Notes: generated by a model not told the origin, from the sequence alone. Shown: positions 1 through 9,826, numbered from the stretch's first letter. The stretch: DNA of 64,000 nt from Kastovskya adunca ATA6-11-RM4 (GCA_019359445.1 JAHHHJ010000006.1:1-64000), one strand, 5' to 3'. Numbers and translations: made by a program.

Positions 1-86
1 TTTCTTTGGGTCCTTTGTCTGCGACTACAACTGTGACTTTCTTCAACTCCGCTTGATTGTAAAAAACCTACACCTGTGAGCCTCGG

Positions 87-205
87 AGATCCCCCTCCCG
101 TCCCCCTTAAAAAGGGGGAAGCTAGATGTTGCTTCGCCTTTGATATCACGGGGGACTTTCAAGAGATTTTGTTCCCCCCTTTTTAAGGGGGGCTAGGGGG
201 GATCT
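87..205. repeat. Inverted-repeat (MITE-like) element with C/G-run ends
   Basis: The two ends (about 87-118 and 174-205) are near-perfect reverse complements of about 32 bases. Each holds a run of C, a TTAAAAA core and a run of G, and the outer ends read AGATCCCCC and GGGGGGATCT. The centre is unrelated sequence. This is a small palindromic repeat of a kind common in cyanobacterial intergenic DNA. A related half-copy lies near 41809-41837. No ORF is inside; it sits upstream of the first M16 gene. Confidence 0.7.
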
Positions 206-281
206 ATCCAATCGTTGACTTAATGACTGAAGCGATAATATAAACTAATGGCAATTCATTTGATATTCAGAGATAAGAAAG

Positions 282-1550
282 TTGCTATCTGCGCCATTAA
301 ATATTGCAAAATTTCCCGCTGATATTCTGACCCTGGAGAACGGATTAACCGTCATTCATCAACATTTAGCCGCAACGTCAGCCGTCACGATCGATGTGTG
401 GGTACGTGCTGGGGCGATCGCGGAACCCGACGAATGGTCGGGGATGGCGCACTTTTTGGAACACATGATTTTCAAAGGCACAGAACGCCTTGCGCCTGGT
501 GTATTTGATCAAATAATTGAAAGTCGTGGTGGCATGAGTAATGCAGCAACCAGCCACGATTATGCTCATTTTTTCGTCACCACAGCCGCTCAATATTTAG
601 AAGATACTCTGCCCCACTTAGCAGAACTGTTATTGCACGCGGCGATTCCCGATGAAGAATTTGACCGGGAGCGGGATGTCGTCTTAGAAGAAATTCGCGG
701 TTGCTGCGATGATTCCGACTGGATCGCTTTTCAATCCCTAACCCAGAGCGTCTATCAGTGCCATCCCTACGGACGTTCGATTCTGGGAACAGAAGCCCAG
801 CTAAGGGAGCGATCGCCGATGCAAATGCGTAGCTTCCATGCTTGCCATTACCAACCGGAAAATATGACCGTGGTAATTGTGGGAGGCGTTGAGCAAGATA
901 CCGCCTTAGAACTTGCCCAGCAATGCTTCCAAGACTTTCCGACTCCAGCCGCTTGCCCGCAAGGCATAGCACATGCTGAACCTCCCATGACCGAAATTCG
1001 CCGTCAGGAACTGTACTTGCCCCGCATCAATCAAGCACGGCTGATGATGGCTTGGATTGGGCCGGGAGTCGAACAGCTTTCGGATGCCTACGGTTTGGAT
1101 CTTATTTCTGCTTTGCTTGCCGAAGGCTGGACATCTCGGTTGGTGCAAGACTTACGGGAAAAACAGCAATTAGTCCAAGGGGTTCGTAGTGGCTTTTCAT
1201 TGCAACGAGACTCCAGTTTGTTTACCATCACAGCTTATTTGGACTCTGAACAGATAGAAGAGGTAGAAGCCCGGATTTGCAACCATTTATTTGAGTTGCA
1301 GACCATAACCGTCTCTCCTCAGGAACTCGCACGGTGCAAACGCTTGTTGTGTAATGATTATGCCTTTTCGACAGAAGCGGCTGGTCAGTTAGCTGGGTTG
1401 TATGGTTACTACAATACGATCGCCACTGCTCCTGTCTGCGTCACTTATCCCCAGCAAATTCAGCAGCTACAGGCGTCGGACATCATGCGTATTGCCCATC
1501 AGTATTTGTCGCTCCAGCACTACGCTGTGACTGTTCTCAAACCTGCGTAG
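282..1550 (+). CDS. M16 family zinc peptidase, catalytic subunit
   Basis: Insulinase/pitrilysin-type (M16B) metalloprotease of 422 residues. The inverted zinc motif HFLEH lies at residues 57-61, followed about 75 residues later by the Glu-rich segment VVLEEIRG (about 133-140) that supplies the third ligand, so the active site looks complete. The C-terminal half carries the second M16 domain but lacks the Arg/Tyr pair seen in non-catalytic partners. There is no signal peptide, which suggests a cytoplasmic enzyme. The start is TTG; an upstream ATG at 248 is out of frame. The next gene, 160 bases downstream, is the complementary M16 subunit, so the two probably form a heterodimer like other bacterial M16B pairs. 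The substrate is unknown. Confidence 0.88.
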   Translation: MLSAPLNIAKFPADILTLENGLTVIHQHLAATSAVTIDVWVRAGAIAEPDEWSGMAHFLEHMIFKGTERLAPGVFDQIIESRGGMSNAATSHDYAHFFVTTAAQYLEDTLPHLAELLLHAAIPDEEFDRERDVVLEEIRGCCDDSDWIAFQSLTQSVYQCHPYGRSILGTEAQLRERSPMQMRSFHACHYQPENMTVVIVGGVEQDTALELAQQCFQDFPTPAACPQGIAHAEPPMTEIRRQELYLPRINQARLMMAWIGPGVEQLSDAYGLDLISALLAEGWTSRLVQDLREKQQLVQGVRSGFSLQRDSSLFTITAYLDSEQIEEVEARICNHLFELQTITVSPQELARCKRLLCNDYAFSTEAAGQLAGLYGYYNTIATAPVCVTYPQQIQQLQASDIMRIAHQYLSLQHYAVTVLKPA

Positions 1551-1710
1551 GAATGCTACCAAAAGCACAGGGGTGCGGTGAAAGCCAGAAAATCCGTAGC
1601 CGCCACAGACAGGAATGTTGAGTTTCCTCCTGGCAGGGAACTCTCTCCCCGTCAGTGCTAAATGCTACAAATATTGCGTTATATAGAGATAAAGATGTAG
1701 GGAATTTTTC

Positions 1711-3006
1711 GTGAATAAAGGTGTAGACGCCCCATCGCAGCATCCAATGATCCATCGCACCGTTTTGAGCAACGGCATCGTTGTCTTGGTGGTGGAAAAT
1801 CCTGCTGCTGATATTATCGCCAGTCGTTTGTTTTTTCGGGCTGGAAGCCGTTGGGAACCCACAGAACAAGCCGGGTTAGCCCATCTTTTAGCCTCAGTGC
1901 TCACTAAAGGTACCGAGCAACTGTCAGCCTTGGAGATTGCAGAACGGGTGGAGTCTGTGGGGGCAAGCCTCAGTGCGGATGCGGCGACGGATTATTTTTT
2001 GCTGTCACTAAAGACTGTTTCGGCAGACTTTCCAGAGATGCTGAAACTGGCGGAGGAGATGTTGCGATCGCCCAGTTTTCCCATTAATCAGGTTGAACTC
2101 GAACGCAACCTGACGCTACAAGATATTCGTGCCCAAAAAGAGCAACCCTTTAATGTTGCTTTCGATCAATTCCGAAAAATTGTTTATCCCGATCATCCCT
2201 ACGGCGTCTCGCTGTTAGGGACACAAGAGACAACTTCCCAGCTAGAACAGAAACATTTACAACAGTTCCATCAGGCTTATTTTCGCCCGGATAACCTGGT
2301 GATTAGTATGGCAGGTCGTTTGACGCCAGAGGCAGGTGTTGAACTCGTTGAGTCAGTTTTTGGGGGTTGGCAAGTCCCCCAAACGCCTCTGCGCTTCCCT
2401 GAGTTGTTGCCTGTTTCCTCCGAACCGGGTCGGACAATGACTTCCCAAGAGACGCAGCAGTCGATTGTCATGCTAGGTTACTTGGCTGGCGATGTACAGA
2501 GTAGCGACTATGCGACGTTGAAGTTGCTCAACACCTACTTGGGGAATGGATTATCTAGCCGCCTGTTTGTCGAACTGCGGGAGAAGCGGGGCTTAGCCTA
2601 TGATGTTTCGGCATTTTTTCCCACGCGCCAATCTGAATCTACCTTTGTGGTTTACATGGGGACAGCGGCAGAAAATACAGCGATCGCCCTTGATGGTTTA
2701 CGCACAGAAGTGGAACGCCTATGCACTACCAAACTCACCATTGCTGAACTCCAAGCCGCGAAAAATAAACTCTTGGGGCAATATGCCTTGGGTAAACAAA
2801 CCAATGCCCAAATCGCCCAAATCTATGGTTGGTATGAAACTCTAGGATTAGGAATTGAGTTTGATACGCGCTTCCAAAAAGAGGTCGCAGCGGTGACGCC
2901 AGAAAGCGCTCAAGAGGTAGCGTGTCGATATTTTATTGAACCTTACGTCTCGATCGTTGGCCCAGAAACGGCTCTTAACCGTTTAGTAGTTCCTGTCTTG
3001 TCTTGA
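1711..3006 (+). CDS. M16 family peptidase-like protein, non-catalytic partner subunit
   Basis: A 431-residue M16B homologue in which the zinc motif is degraded to HLLAS (residues 58-62), so the catalytic Glu and second His are gone. It retains the conserved C-terminal segment LREKRGLAYDV (about residues 287-297) with the Arg...Tyr pair. In characterised bacterial M16B heterodimers that pair lies in the inactive subunit and contacts substrate. It therefore complements the active subunit upstream. The start is GTG at 1711. A short non-coding stretch separates the two genes; co-transcription is likely but not shown. The function (peptide turnover) is inferred from the family. Confidence 0.88.
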   Translation: MNKGVDAPSQHPMIHRTVLSNGIVVLVVENPAADIIASRLFFRAGSRWEPTEQAGLAHLLASVLTKGTEQLSALEIAERVESVGASLSADAATDYFLLSLKTVSADFPEMLKLAEEMLRSPSFPINQVELERNLTLQDIRAQKEQPFNVAFDQFRKIVYPDHPYGVSLLGTQETTSQLEQKHLQQFHQAYFRPDNLVISMAGRLTPEAGVELVESVFGGWQVPQTPLRFPELLPVSSEPGRTMTSQETQQSIVMLGYLAGDVQSSDYATLKLLNTYLGNGLSSRLFVELREKRGLAYDVSAFFPTRQSESTFVVYMGTAAENTAIALDGLRTEVERLCTTKLTIAELQAAKNKLLGQYALGKQTNAQIAQIYGWYETLGLGIEFDTRFQKEVAAVTPESAQEVACRYFIEPYVSIVGPETALNRLVVPVLS

Positions 3007-3153
3007 GCAATACACCTGTAGGGGCTTGCCAGCTAGCAAGTCCCGATCGCGATCGGGGCTGGTCTCAACCTGTGGCACTTGGGCTGAAACCTGTCAATTT
3101 GTACTCTATACTCCATCCTGGATGGAGCTTATATCAATGGAGGATTGACAGTA
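3007..3153. promoter_or_regulatory. Leader region with three short palindromes
   Basis: The gap between the M16 pair and the next gene holds an imperfect hairpin (ggggcttgc...gcaagtccc), a HIP1-centred palindrome (ccgatcgcgatcgg) and a perfect 17-base palindrome at 3111-3127 (ctccatcc-t-ggatggag) just before the ribosome binding site. No T-tract follows any of them, so they are not obvious terminators. The last could be an operator or an mRNA hairpin. Confidence 0.4.
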
Positions 3154-3825
3154 ATGGGTACTAGGGCAGGTTGGTTGATTGCTTGCAGTGCGCTGGGCTT
3201 ACTGGTAAGTGGTGTACAAGGTTCGCCCGCTCAGGCTCAGAGGTTTGCTCAAGCCACGCCTGCTGCTGTTGTCAATCGCCCGATTCTGAGACTGGGTAGT
3301 GAAGGCGCAGCAGTGACAGAACTCCAAGCAGCGTTAAAACTATTGGGGTATTACACCGGGACAGTTAGTGGTGTTTATGACGAAAGGACAGCGATCGCGG
3401 TGTCTCAATTTCAACAAGCTGCAAGCTTACAAGCCGATGGGGTTACAGGTTCCAATACCTGGAATCGCCTTTTTCCCCCAACGCCCCCAGCCGGAACTCC
3501 TGCGCCAGTTGCCAATCGCCCCGCTGCTAACTTTCCAGTCCCCACCCAAACTACAGGCGATCGCCCTCCTCAACCCACGCCAACCACCACTAATCCCCAA
3601 CCCACCCCCACCCAAGCCACTTTCCCAATTCTTCGAGAGGGTATGCAGGGGTCTGCTGTCACCCAACTGCAAGAGCGCCTGCGGACTTTAGGCTTCCTCA
3701 AAGGTGCTGCCGATGGAGTCTTTGGTGCAGAAACTCTACTGGCGGTGAAAGCTGCCCAAACCCGCTTTCAGCTCGAACCAGATGGGGTAGTTGGTGCTGC
3801 CACCTGGCGGGCGTTGCTCCGTTAG
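3154..3825 (+). CDS. Secreted protein with two peptidoglycan-binding domains
   Basis: About 223 residues. An N-terminal signal peptide ends near ...PAQAQ, with a hydrophobic core ACSALGLLVSG. Two PG_binding_1 repeats follow (about residues 40-105 and 160-222), each with the typical LRxGSxGxxVxxLQxxLxxLGY pattern, joined by a Pro/Thr/Gln-rich linker. There is no attached catalytic domain, so it likely binds cell-wall peptidoglycan in the periplasm. The start is ATG at 3154 because GGAGG (3139-3143) sits 10 bases upstream. A TTG at 3145 is too close to that site. It is convergent with the TetR gene. Confidence 0.85.
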   Translation: MGTRAGWLIACSALGLLVSGVQGSPAQAQRFAQATPAAVVNRPILRLGSEGAAVTELQAALKLLGYYTGTVSGVYDERTAIAVSQFQQAASLQADGVTGSNTWNRLFPPTPPAGTPAPVANRPAANFPVPTQTTGDRPPQPTPTTTNPQPTPTQATFPILREGMQGSAVTQLQERLRTLGFLKGAADGVFGAETLLAVKAAQTRFQLEPDGVVGAATWRALLR

Positions 3826-3936
3826 TTTAGAGCTTGTGTCCCAACTCGGCACTCACCGACTCAGCGCTTTGCTATACATGTCCTACTTATAAACTTTTAA
3901 CTTGCTGCTTTTTTTACGCAGAGGTGGGTTAGGAAT

Positions 3937-4584
3937 TTATTCGGTGTCAGGATCGGGAAAAAATGGCTGTAAGTAACCAATCAATAAATTTTTTGTCTCA
4001 GCTACTACCTGTTGTCGGAACGCTTCATCCTCAGAGAAAGAAAATAACTGCAGGGAACTAGCTGCCTTAACGCTCACTAAAGTAATTAATTTACGTCGTG
4101 CAGGCTCTAATTGGGGCTGACGCAGGGCAAAAAACTCATTCAATTTCAGGGCAATCTCGTAGTCTAAGCGCTTATCTATCGCTTGGAGTTCGGGAGAGAA
4201 TTGAGTCTGGGCAAACACAACTCGGTAACCCGGTTGAGTTAAGTAGAAATGCTCAAAAGCATCAACAGATTGGCTGATTACCACAGCTAAAGGTAGATGA
4301 ACGGCGTCGGGGCTGAATACTTCAGCAAACAGTTCCTGCATCTGTTCTGTATATTTCTCCGCTAAGGCATAGAGAATCGCCGATTTGTCTGTAAAGAAAC
4401 GGTAGAGAGAACCAATGGATGTGTTCGCTCTGATGGCGATCGCTTCCGTTGTTGCCGCTTCGTAGCCAACCTCATCAAAAATCTCCGCCGCCGCCTCCAA
4501 AATCTGATTGAACCGCTGACGACTACGGGCTTGTTGGGGTAAATGACGAAGGGGTTCTGAAGGACAGGGGGACGGCGAATTCAT
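3937..4584 (-). CDS. TetR/AcrR family transcriptional regulator
   Basis: 215 residues. An N-terminal helix-turn-helix of TetR type spans about residues 20-68 (RFNQILEAAAEIFDEVGYEA ... TSIGSLYRFFTDKSAIL), followed by a divergent all-helical ligand domain. It is transcribed away from the membrane-fusion/RND operon that starts 475 bases to its right. This is the classic arrangement of a repressor of an efflux pump, so it probably controls itself and the pump and is released by a pump substrate. The ligand is unknown. ATG start. Confidence 0.88.
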   Translation of the reverse strand: MNSPSPCPSEPLRHLPQQARSRQRFNQILEAAAEIFDEVGYEAATTEAIAIRANTSIGSLYRFFTDKSAILYALAEKYTEQMQELFAEVFSPDAVHLPLAVVISQSVDAFEHFYLTQPGYRVVFAQTQFSPELQAIDKRLDYEIALKLNEFFALRQPQLEPARRKLITLVSVKAASSLQLFSFSEDEAFRQQVVAETKNLLIGYLQPFFPDPDTE

Positions 4585-5059
4585 AGTGGGAAATTTATCG
4601 ACAAAGGTGAGGATTTCTCATATATTTGTAAACATGAGAGTTTCTCACATTTTAATACCAATGGTATTTGCTCCTCGCCCGTCCATTGACTCTATCGCCG
4701 CCGCGATCGCCTGATTTTGATTTCGATCAATGTTTGCTAAAATCTTGTAGTATGCCAACTTCATTACGAAGCATATCAATCTGATATAGTAGACAGATGG
4801 CGGCTTCGGTAGGCTTAGCCACCAGTAAGGGAAGGAGTGAATCTCTTTTTTTTCCTTCTGACTAGGCACATTTCAGGTTTTAAGGGGCATTCAATATCGT
4901 CACCGCTTTGATGAGTTGTCTCAGAACGTCCGGTAAGGCGATCGCCTTATTTGTCAGCCCGATCAAGCTAGATGATTATTATGAAGAAAGGCACTTATAA
5001 ATTAATTTTTTTTAACAAATGCGTTCACTTTTTAATCTAGTAGCAACAGAGGAACAACC
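4585..5059. promoter_or_regulatory. Divergent control region, tetR / RND operon
   Basis: A 475-base AT-rich gap between divergent genes. Candidate operators visible by eye are TCTCAT...ATGAGA (4616-4621/4634-4639, 12-base spacer), a TACCAATGGTA palindrome near 4656, and ATATCA...TGATAT (4773-4778/4782-4787). The first lies just upstream of tetR and is the best guess for autoregulation. A minus-strand ORF here (4645-4869) has no protein-like features and is not called. Confidence 0.4.
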
Positions 5060-6502
5060 GTGACCCAGAAAGCCTCAGATGAGGAAACATCCCAGTCGAA
5101 TGGTAATGGGATGAAAGAATTGACGGAGATCGAGCTGACTCCAGAGCCATCCTCAAGCCTTAAAACTCCTGACACTCGAAGGAGTTGGCTCTCTGGGGGT
5201 CGTGGTTTAGTTCTGGGTCTGGGGCTTGGCGTTGCATTAGCGATCGCTATTCCACGCTTACTGGGTTCTACGCCCCCAGAGGCACCCGCTGAAGCCCCAG
5301 CGGAAGTAGCGGCGGCTCCGTCACGTGTCACCGTTGCGCCTGTAGAAACCGCTGCCGTTAGTCGGAGCTTAGATGCGACAGGTAGCGTGGCAGCATTTGA
5401 ACTCATTCCGGTGACATCAGCAGCGACAGGCTTACAAATTCAGCAAGTGCTGGTCAGAGAAGGAGACTTTGTCAAAGCTGGGCAGTTAATGGCACGTTTA
5501 GATGATGCTGTCTTGCAGGCACAGCTTACTCAAGCCAGAGCCGCCGTAGCGCAATCGGAAGCCGCTTTAGCCGAACTGCGAGCCGGAGCGCGTTCAGAGG
5601 AAGTTGCACGGGCAAGAGAAAGTGTTGGGAGCGCTCAAGCCGGAGTTAGCCAAGCTCAATCTGCCTTGAGTTTGGCAAGTCAGCGGGTACAGCGCAATCG
5701 GTTTTTGGCATCAGAAGGTGCCGTCGCCCGCGATCGCCTTGATGAAGTCCTCAACGAAGAACGCAGCAGTCGCGCCAACCTCGACCAAGCCCAAGCACGT
5801 CTGCGGGAAGCCCAACAGCAACTGCAGCAACTGCTAGCCGGAGCGCGTCCTGAAGCCATTACCCAAGCCGAAGCGCAACTTGCCAGTGCCAGAGGACAGG
5901 TGCAAGCCGTAACCGCACAACTAAAAGAAACGCGAGTGATTGCGCCGACAAGTGGCAAAGTAGCAGAAAGAAACGCCCGTGTCGGCGATCTCACTTCCAC
6001 CTCGCAAAAACTTTTTACCATCATTGATAACGGAAGCCTAGACCTACTCCTGAAAGTTCCGGAAACGCAACTGTCTCAAATTGAAGTCGGACAGCGGGTT
6101 GAAATTACCAGCAGTGCCGATAGCAAGCTGCGCCTGATCGGGAACGTACGACAGATTGACCCAGTTGTTGATGAACAGTCCCGTCAAGCAACGGTGAAAG
6201 TGGCATTACCTAGCGACACATCCCTACGACCAGGGATGTTCTTAAAAGGCGCAATTATCACCTCCAGTGCGACAGGTTTAACTGTCCCTTCCCCAGCCGT
6301 ACTTCCCCAATCTGACGGCAATGCCATCGTCTACAAACTTCAGGCAGATGGAACGGTCACAGTCCAACCTATAGAGATGGGAGAAATTATGCCGGGTGAA
6401 AAAGTGGAAATCAACAACGGCTTATCCGCAGGCGATCGCATTGTCGTCAAAGGCGCGGCTTATCTCAAAGATGGCGATCGGGTCGAGATTGTTGGTCAAT
6501 AG
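5060..6502 (+). CDS. RND efflux periplasmic adaptor (membrane fusion protein)
   Basis: 480 residues, HlyD/AcrA type. A single N-terminal membrane anchor lies at about residues 49-66. It is followed by a barrel-sandwich (lipoyl) half with the motif VLVREGDFVKAGQLMARLDD, a long Ala/Gln/Glu-rich coiled-coil hairpin (about 150-290) and the returning lipoyl half (VIAPTSGKVAERNARVGDL). Beta-barrel and membrane-proximal domains end the protein. It links an inner-membrane RND pump to an outer-membrane channel. The hairpin contains a repeated phrase (LRAGARSEEV and LLAGARPEAI) at its two ends. The start is GTG at 5060 with AGAGGAA just upstream. It is 66 bases from the RND gene, forming an operon. No TolC-type channel gene is in the window. 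Confidence 0.92.
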   Translation: MTQKASDEETSQSNGNGMKELTEIELTPEPSSSLKTPDTRRSWLSGGRGLVLGLGLGVALAIAIPRLLGSTPPEAPAEAPAEVAAAPSRVTVAPVETAAVSRSLDATGSVAAFELIPVTSAATGLQIQQVLVREGDFVKAGQLMARLDDAVLQAQLTQARAAVAQSEAALAELRAGARSEEVARARESVGSAQAGVSQAQSALSLASQRVQRNRFLASEGAVARDRLDEVLNEERSSRANLDQAQARLREAQQQLQQLLAGARPEAITQAEAQLASARGQVQAVTAQLKETRVIAPTSGKVAERNARVGDLTSTSQKLFTIIDNGSLDLLLKVPETQLSQIEVGQRVEITSSADSKLRLIGNVRQIDPVVDEQSRQATVKVALPSDTSLRPGMFLKGAIITSSATGLTVPSPAVLPQSDGNAIVYKLQADGTVTVQPIEMGEIMPGEKVEINNGLSAGDRIVVKGAAYLKDGDRVEIVGQ

Positions 6503-6568
6503 CCACGCGATTAGCCGACTAGTCACTCATTCCAACTGACAACTGAAAAGTTAATAACTGGCAAAAAA

Positions 6569-9500
6569 ATGTCTTTCCACGTCTCTACCTGGTCAATCAA
6601 AAACCCCGTTCCCACAATTGTTTTGTTCCTAGTTTTGGGAATAATCGGTTTGATGTCTTTTTTCCAGATGGGAATTGATGCAGATCCGAACATTGATATT
6701 CCGGCAGTATCGATTACGGTGACGCAGCCAGGGGCAGGGCCAGCCGAACTGGAATCCCAGGTGACGAAGAAAGTAGAAGACGCTGTTGCCGGGTTGGGGA
6801 ATATTGACGAACTGACTTCGAGAGTCACCGAAGGCGTGTCAACAACAACGATTAGCTTTGTCTTAGGAACAAATAGCGATCGCGCTACTAACGATGTTCG
6901 CAATGCTGTGGCGCAGATTCGCCAAGACCTCCCCCAAGACATCCAGGAACCGATTGTTCAGCGTCTAGACTTTGCTGGCGGGTCGATTATGACCTATGCC
7001 GTCACCTCCGATCAGCGCTCTGTAGAAGAGTTGAGCGACTTGGTAGACCGCACCATCAGCCGAGGAATTTTGAGCGTTAAAGGGGTGGCTCAGATTAACC
7101 GCTTGGGAGGAGTTGATCGGGAAATTCGCATCGACCTTGACCCCAGCCGCTTGCAAGCCTATGGCATTACAGCAACCCAGGTAAACGACCAAATCCGTAA
7201 CCTCAACGTCAACTTACCGGGAGGTCGTGCGGAAGTCGGCGGTGGAGAGCAAAATATCCGCACCCTCGGTAGTGCCGAAACCGTTGAAGAATTACGAAGC
7301 TACCGCATTGCTCTTCCCGGTAACGCCACTGTCCCCTTGTCTGCTTTAGGAACGGTTGAAGACCGCTTTGCTGAACCCCGACAGGCTGCCTATTTGGATA
7401 GCGACCCCGTGGTGGCATTTTCTGTACTCCGCAGTACGGGTAGCAACCTCGTTTCTGTGGAAGAAGGGGTGAGAAAGGCGGTTGCGAAACTGGAAGAGTC
7501 CCTGCCAGAAGATATCAAACTGACGTTGATTTTTACCCGCGCTGATGCGATTCGGGACTCCTACCAGGCAACGGTAGACTCCTTGATTCTGGGTTCACTG
7601 CTGACGGTAATTACCGTGGGAGTTTTTATCCGGAACTGGCGGGTAACACTGATCACGGCGATGGCGCTGCCCTTGTCGATTGTTCCCACGTTTATTGTGA
7701 TGCAATTGCTGGGGTATACCCTCAATAGTATGACTCTCCTGGCGTTAGCCCTAGCGGTGGGAAACCTGGTGGATGATGCGATTTGCATGATTGAAAACAT
7801 CGACCAGCACTTGGAGATGGGGAAACAACCGTTTCAGGCAGCGCTGGATGCCGCTCAGGAGATTGGTTTAGCAGTGGTTGCCACCACCGCCACAATTGTG
7901 GCGGTATTTATCCCAGTGGCATTTATGGGCGGCATTCCGGGGCAGTTTTTTCAACCCTTTGGAGTGACCGTTGCTGTTTCTACGATGTTTTCCACGCTGG
8001 TGGCTTGCACGATGACACCGATGCTGAGTGCGTACTGGCTCAAGCCGAAAGTAAGCAACAACGGTAATGGTAACGGTAACGGTAACGGTCATAAAAATGG
8101 TAAGGGAAAACGCTTTAACCTCTCCCGCTATATTCCTGTTACCTCATTCGGGCGTCACTTCAAACCCTATCGCAGCCTACTGACGTGGGCATTGCGCCAC
8201 CGCATTGTTACCTTACTGGTGGCGATCGCCTTTTTCATTGGCAGCCTGCAATTGATTCCCTTTATCCCTAAAGGGTTATTTGATAGCGGTGATATCGGTT
8301 TGAGTACAATTTCTGTCGAACTGCCACCCGGCTCAACCCTCAGTGAAACCGAGGAAGTCATACAACAAACCAACCGTTTGTTACAGCAAAGCCCAGCAGT
8401 GGAGAGTGTCCTAGCAACAGCCGAACAGGTAGACTCTGGCATCCTCTACGTCAACTTAGTTCCTAAGGAAGAACGAACGCTTTCCCAGCAAGAATTTGAG
8501 CAACAAACCCGTACGTTACTGGGAAAGATTCCAGGGGCGCGGATCAGTTTTCAAAGTCAGGGTGCAGGAGGCAGCGGCAAAGATTTATCCCTTGTTCTCA
8601 AGAGCGAAAATGCGGCAGCCCTAACTCAGGCAGCCAACGCCCTAGAACGGGAGATGCGCCAAGTTCCAGGATTGGTAGAGGTGACTTCTAGCGCCAGCTT
8701 GGTGAAGCCAGAGCTGGTCATCGAGCCTAACCTTGCACGGGCAGCCGATTTGGGAGTTTCGGTCAGCGCGATCGCTCGTACTGCCTCCCTGGCACTAATT
8801 GGGGATAGTGAGGCAAATCTTGCCAAATTTAACTTATCAGATCGACAAATTCCCATTCGCGTACAACTCGATCCTCAGACACGGGACAATATCGACACGC
8901 TAAAAAATCTCCGCGTTCCTAGCCAGAACGGCGATCTGGTTCCCATTTCAGCCGTTGCTGATATTCGCTTAGGTAGTGGCCCAGCGCAGATTGACCGCTT
9001 TGACCGCAGCCGCCAAGTCTTGGTTGAAGCTAACTTGCAAGGTGTGTCTCTCGGAGATGCTCTCACCCAGGTACGAGCATTACCCACCCTCAATTCTTTG
9101 CCTCCGGAAGTCACCGAAGAATCTGCCGGGGATGCAGAGATTATGCAGGAGATTTTTAGCCGCTTCGCAACTGCCTTAGGCTTGGCGGTGCTGTCGATCT
9201 ACACCATCTTGGTTTTGTTGTACAACAACTTCCTCTATCCTTTCGCGATTTTGGTCGCCTTACCGTTATCCATTGGAGGGGCATTGCTAGGACTGCTGAT
9301 CATGCAGAAAGAATTGGGGCTATTTGCTCTGATTGGAATTGTGCTGCTGATGGGTTTGGTGACAAAAAACGCCATCTTGCTTGTAGACTTTGCCCTAGAA
9401 AGCCAGCGACGAGGCAATCCGCAGTTTAAAGCCGTTACGGAAGCTGGAGTGTCGCGCTTGCGCCCGATTTTGATGACCTCCATTTCCACCGTTTCTGGGA

Positions 9501-9751
9501 TGATCCCGATCGCTTTAGCAATAGGAGCAGCCGGGGAAGTGCGGAGTCCGATGGCAATTTCAGTGATTGGGGGCTTTTCCACCTCTACTCTACTGACGCT
9601 GGTGGTGGTTCCGGTCTTGTTTACCTATATAGATAATCTATTGCACTGGATTGGTAGCTTTTTCAACGGCAAGCCCAAGCGTTCTCGGCAACAGGTGGTT
9701 GTCCAACCAGAAAAAAGCGCGATCGCCACTAGCAACAACCGTCAAGATTAA
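6569..9751 (+). CDS. RND family efflux transporter, inner-membrane pump (AcrB-like)
   Basis: 1060 residues, the usual length for HAE-1 RND pumps. It has 12 expected transmembrane helices and two large periplasmic loops. Proton-relay residues are visible as the Asp-Asp pair in GNLVDDAICMIEN (TM4) and the Lys in MGLVTKNAILLVDFA (TM10). It exports drugs or other amphiphiles using the proton gradient, working with the adaptor encoded just upstream and an outer-membrane channel encoded elsewhere. An Asn/Gly-rich cytoplasmic linker (about residues 495-515), encoded by repeated ggtaac hexamers, separates the two halves. It is probably under control of the divergent TetR gene. Substrate specificity cannot be read from sequence. 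Confidence 0.94.
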   Translation: MSFHVSTWSIKNPVPTIVLFLVLGIIGLMSFFQMGIDADPNIDIPAVSITVTQPGAGPAELESQVTKKVEDAVAGLGNIDELTSRVTEGVSTTTISFVLGTNSDRATNDVRNAVAQIRQDLPQDIQEPIVQRLDFAGGSIMTYAVTSDQRSVEELSDLVDRTISRGILSVKGVAQINRLGGVDREIRIDLDPSRLQAYGITATQVNDQIRNLNVNLPGGRAEVGGGEQNIRTLGSAETVEELRSYRIALPGNATVPLSALGTVEDRFAEPRQAAYLDSDPVVAFSVLRSTGSNLVSVEEGVRKAVAKLEESLPEDIKLTLIFTRADAIRDSYQATVDSLILGSLLTVITVGVFIRNWRVTLITAMALPLSIVPTFIVMQLLGYTLNSMTLLALALAVGNLVDDAICMIENIDQHLEMGKQPFQAALDAAQEIGLAVVATTATIVAVFIPVAFMGGIPGQFFQPFGVTVAVSTMFSTLVACTMTPMLSAYWLKPKVSNNGNGNGNGNGHKNGKGKRFNLSRYIPVTSFGRHFKPYRSLLTWALRHRIVTLLVAIAFFIGSLQLIPFIPKGLFDSGDIGLSTISVELPPGSTLSETEEVIQQTNRLLQQSPAVESVLATAEQVDSGILYVNLVPKEERTLSQQEFEQQTRTLLGKIPGARISFQSQGAGGSGKDLSLVLKSENAAALTQAANALEREMRQVPGLVEVTSSASLVKPELVIEPNLARAADLGVSVSAIARTASLALIGDSEANLAKFNLSDRQIPIRVQLDPQTRDNIDTLKNLRVPSQNGDLVPISAVADIRLGSGPAQIDRFDRSRQVLVEANLQGVSLGDALTQVRALPTLNSLPPEVTEESAGDAEIMQEIFSRFATALGLAVLSIYTILVLLYNNFLYPFAILVALPLSIGGALLGLLIMQKELGLFALIGIVLLMGLVTKNAILLVDFALESQRRGNPQFKAVTEAGVSRLRPILMTSISTVSGMIPIALAIGAAGEVRSPMAISVIGGFSTSTLLTLVVVPVLFTYIDNLLHWIGSFFNGKPKRSRQQVVVQPEKSAIATSNNRQD
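8057..8101 (+). repeat. In-gene hexamer repeat coding for a Gly/Asn linker
   Basis: Repeats of ggtaac/ggtaat inside the RND pump gene encode a run of Asn-Gly dipeptides. They lie in the cytoplasmic loop joining the two pseudo-symmetric halves. The copy number could vary between strains without breaking the reading frame. Confidence 0.7.
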
Positions 9752-9826
9752 TCGGGAGAAAGCTCAACAATTCTGCGGAATTGTTCACACAAAGGGATCA
9801 CCCAATCCCGTTTCTTTTTGGATCAG

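Noticed and set aside
4645-4869. 74-codon minus-strand ORF in the tetR/efflux control region
   Set aside because: No start context, no domain, and it overlaps the divergent promoter region.
5032-6024. Minus-strand Ala/Ser-rich ORFs within the adaptor gene
   Set aside because: Composition mirrors the coiled-coil of the real plus-strand gene.
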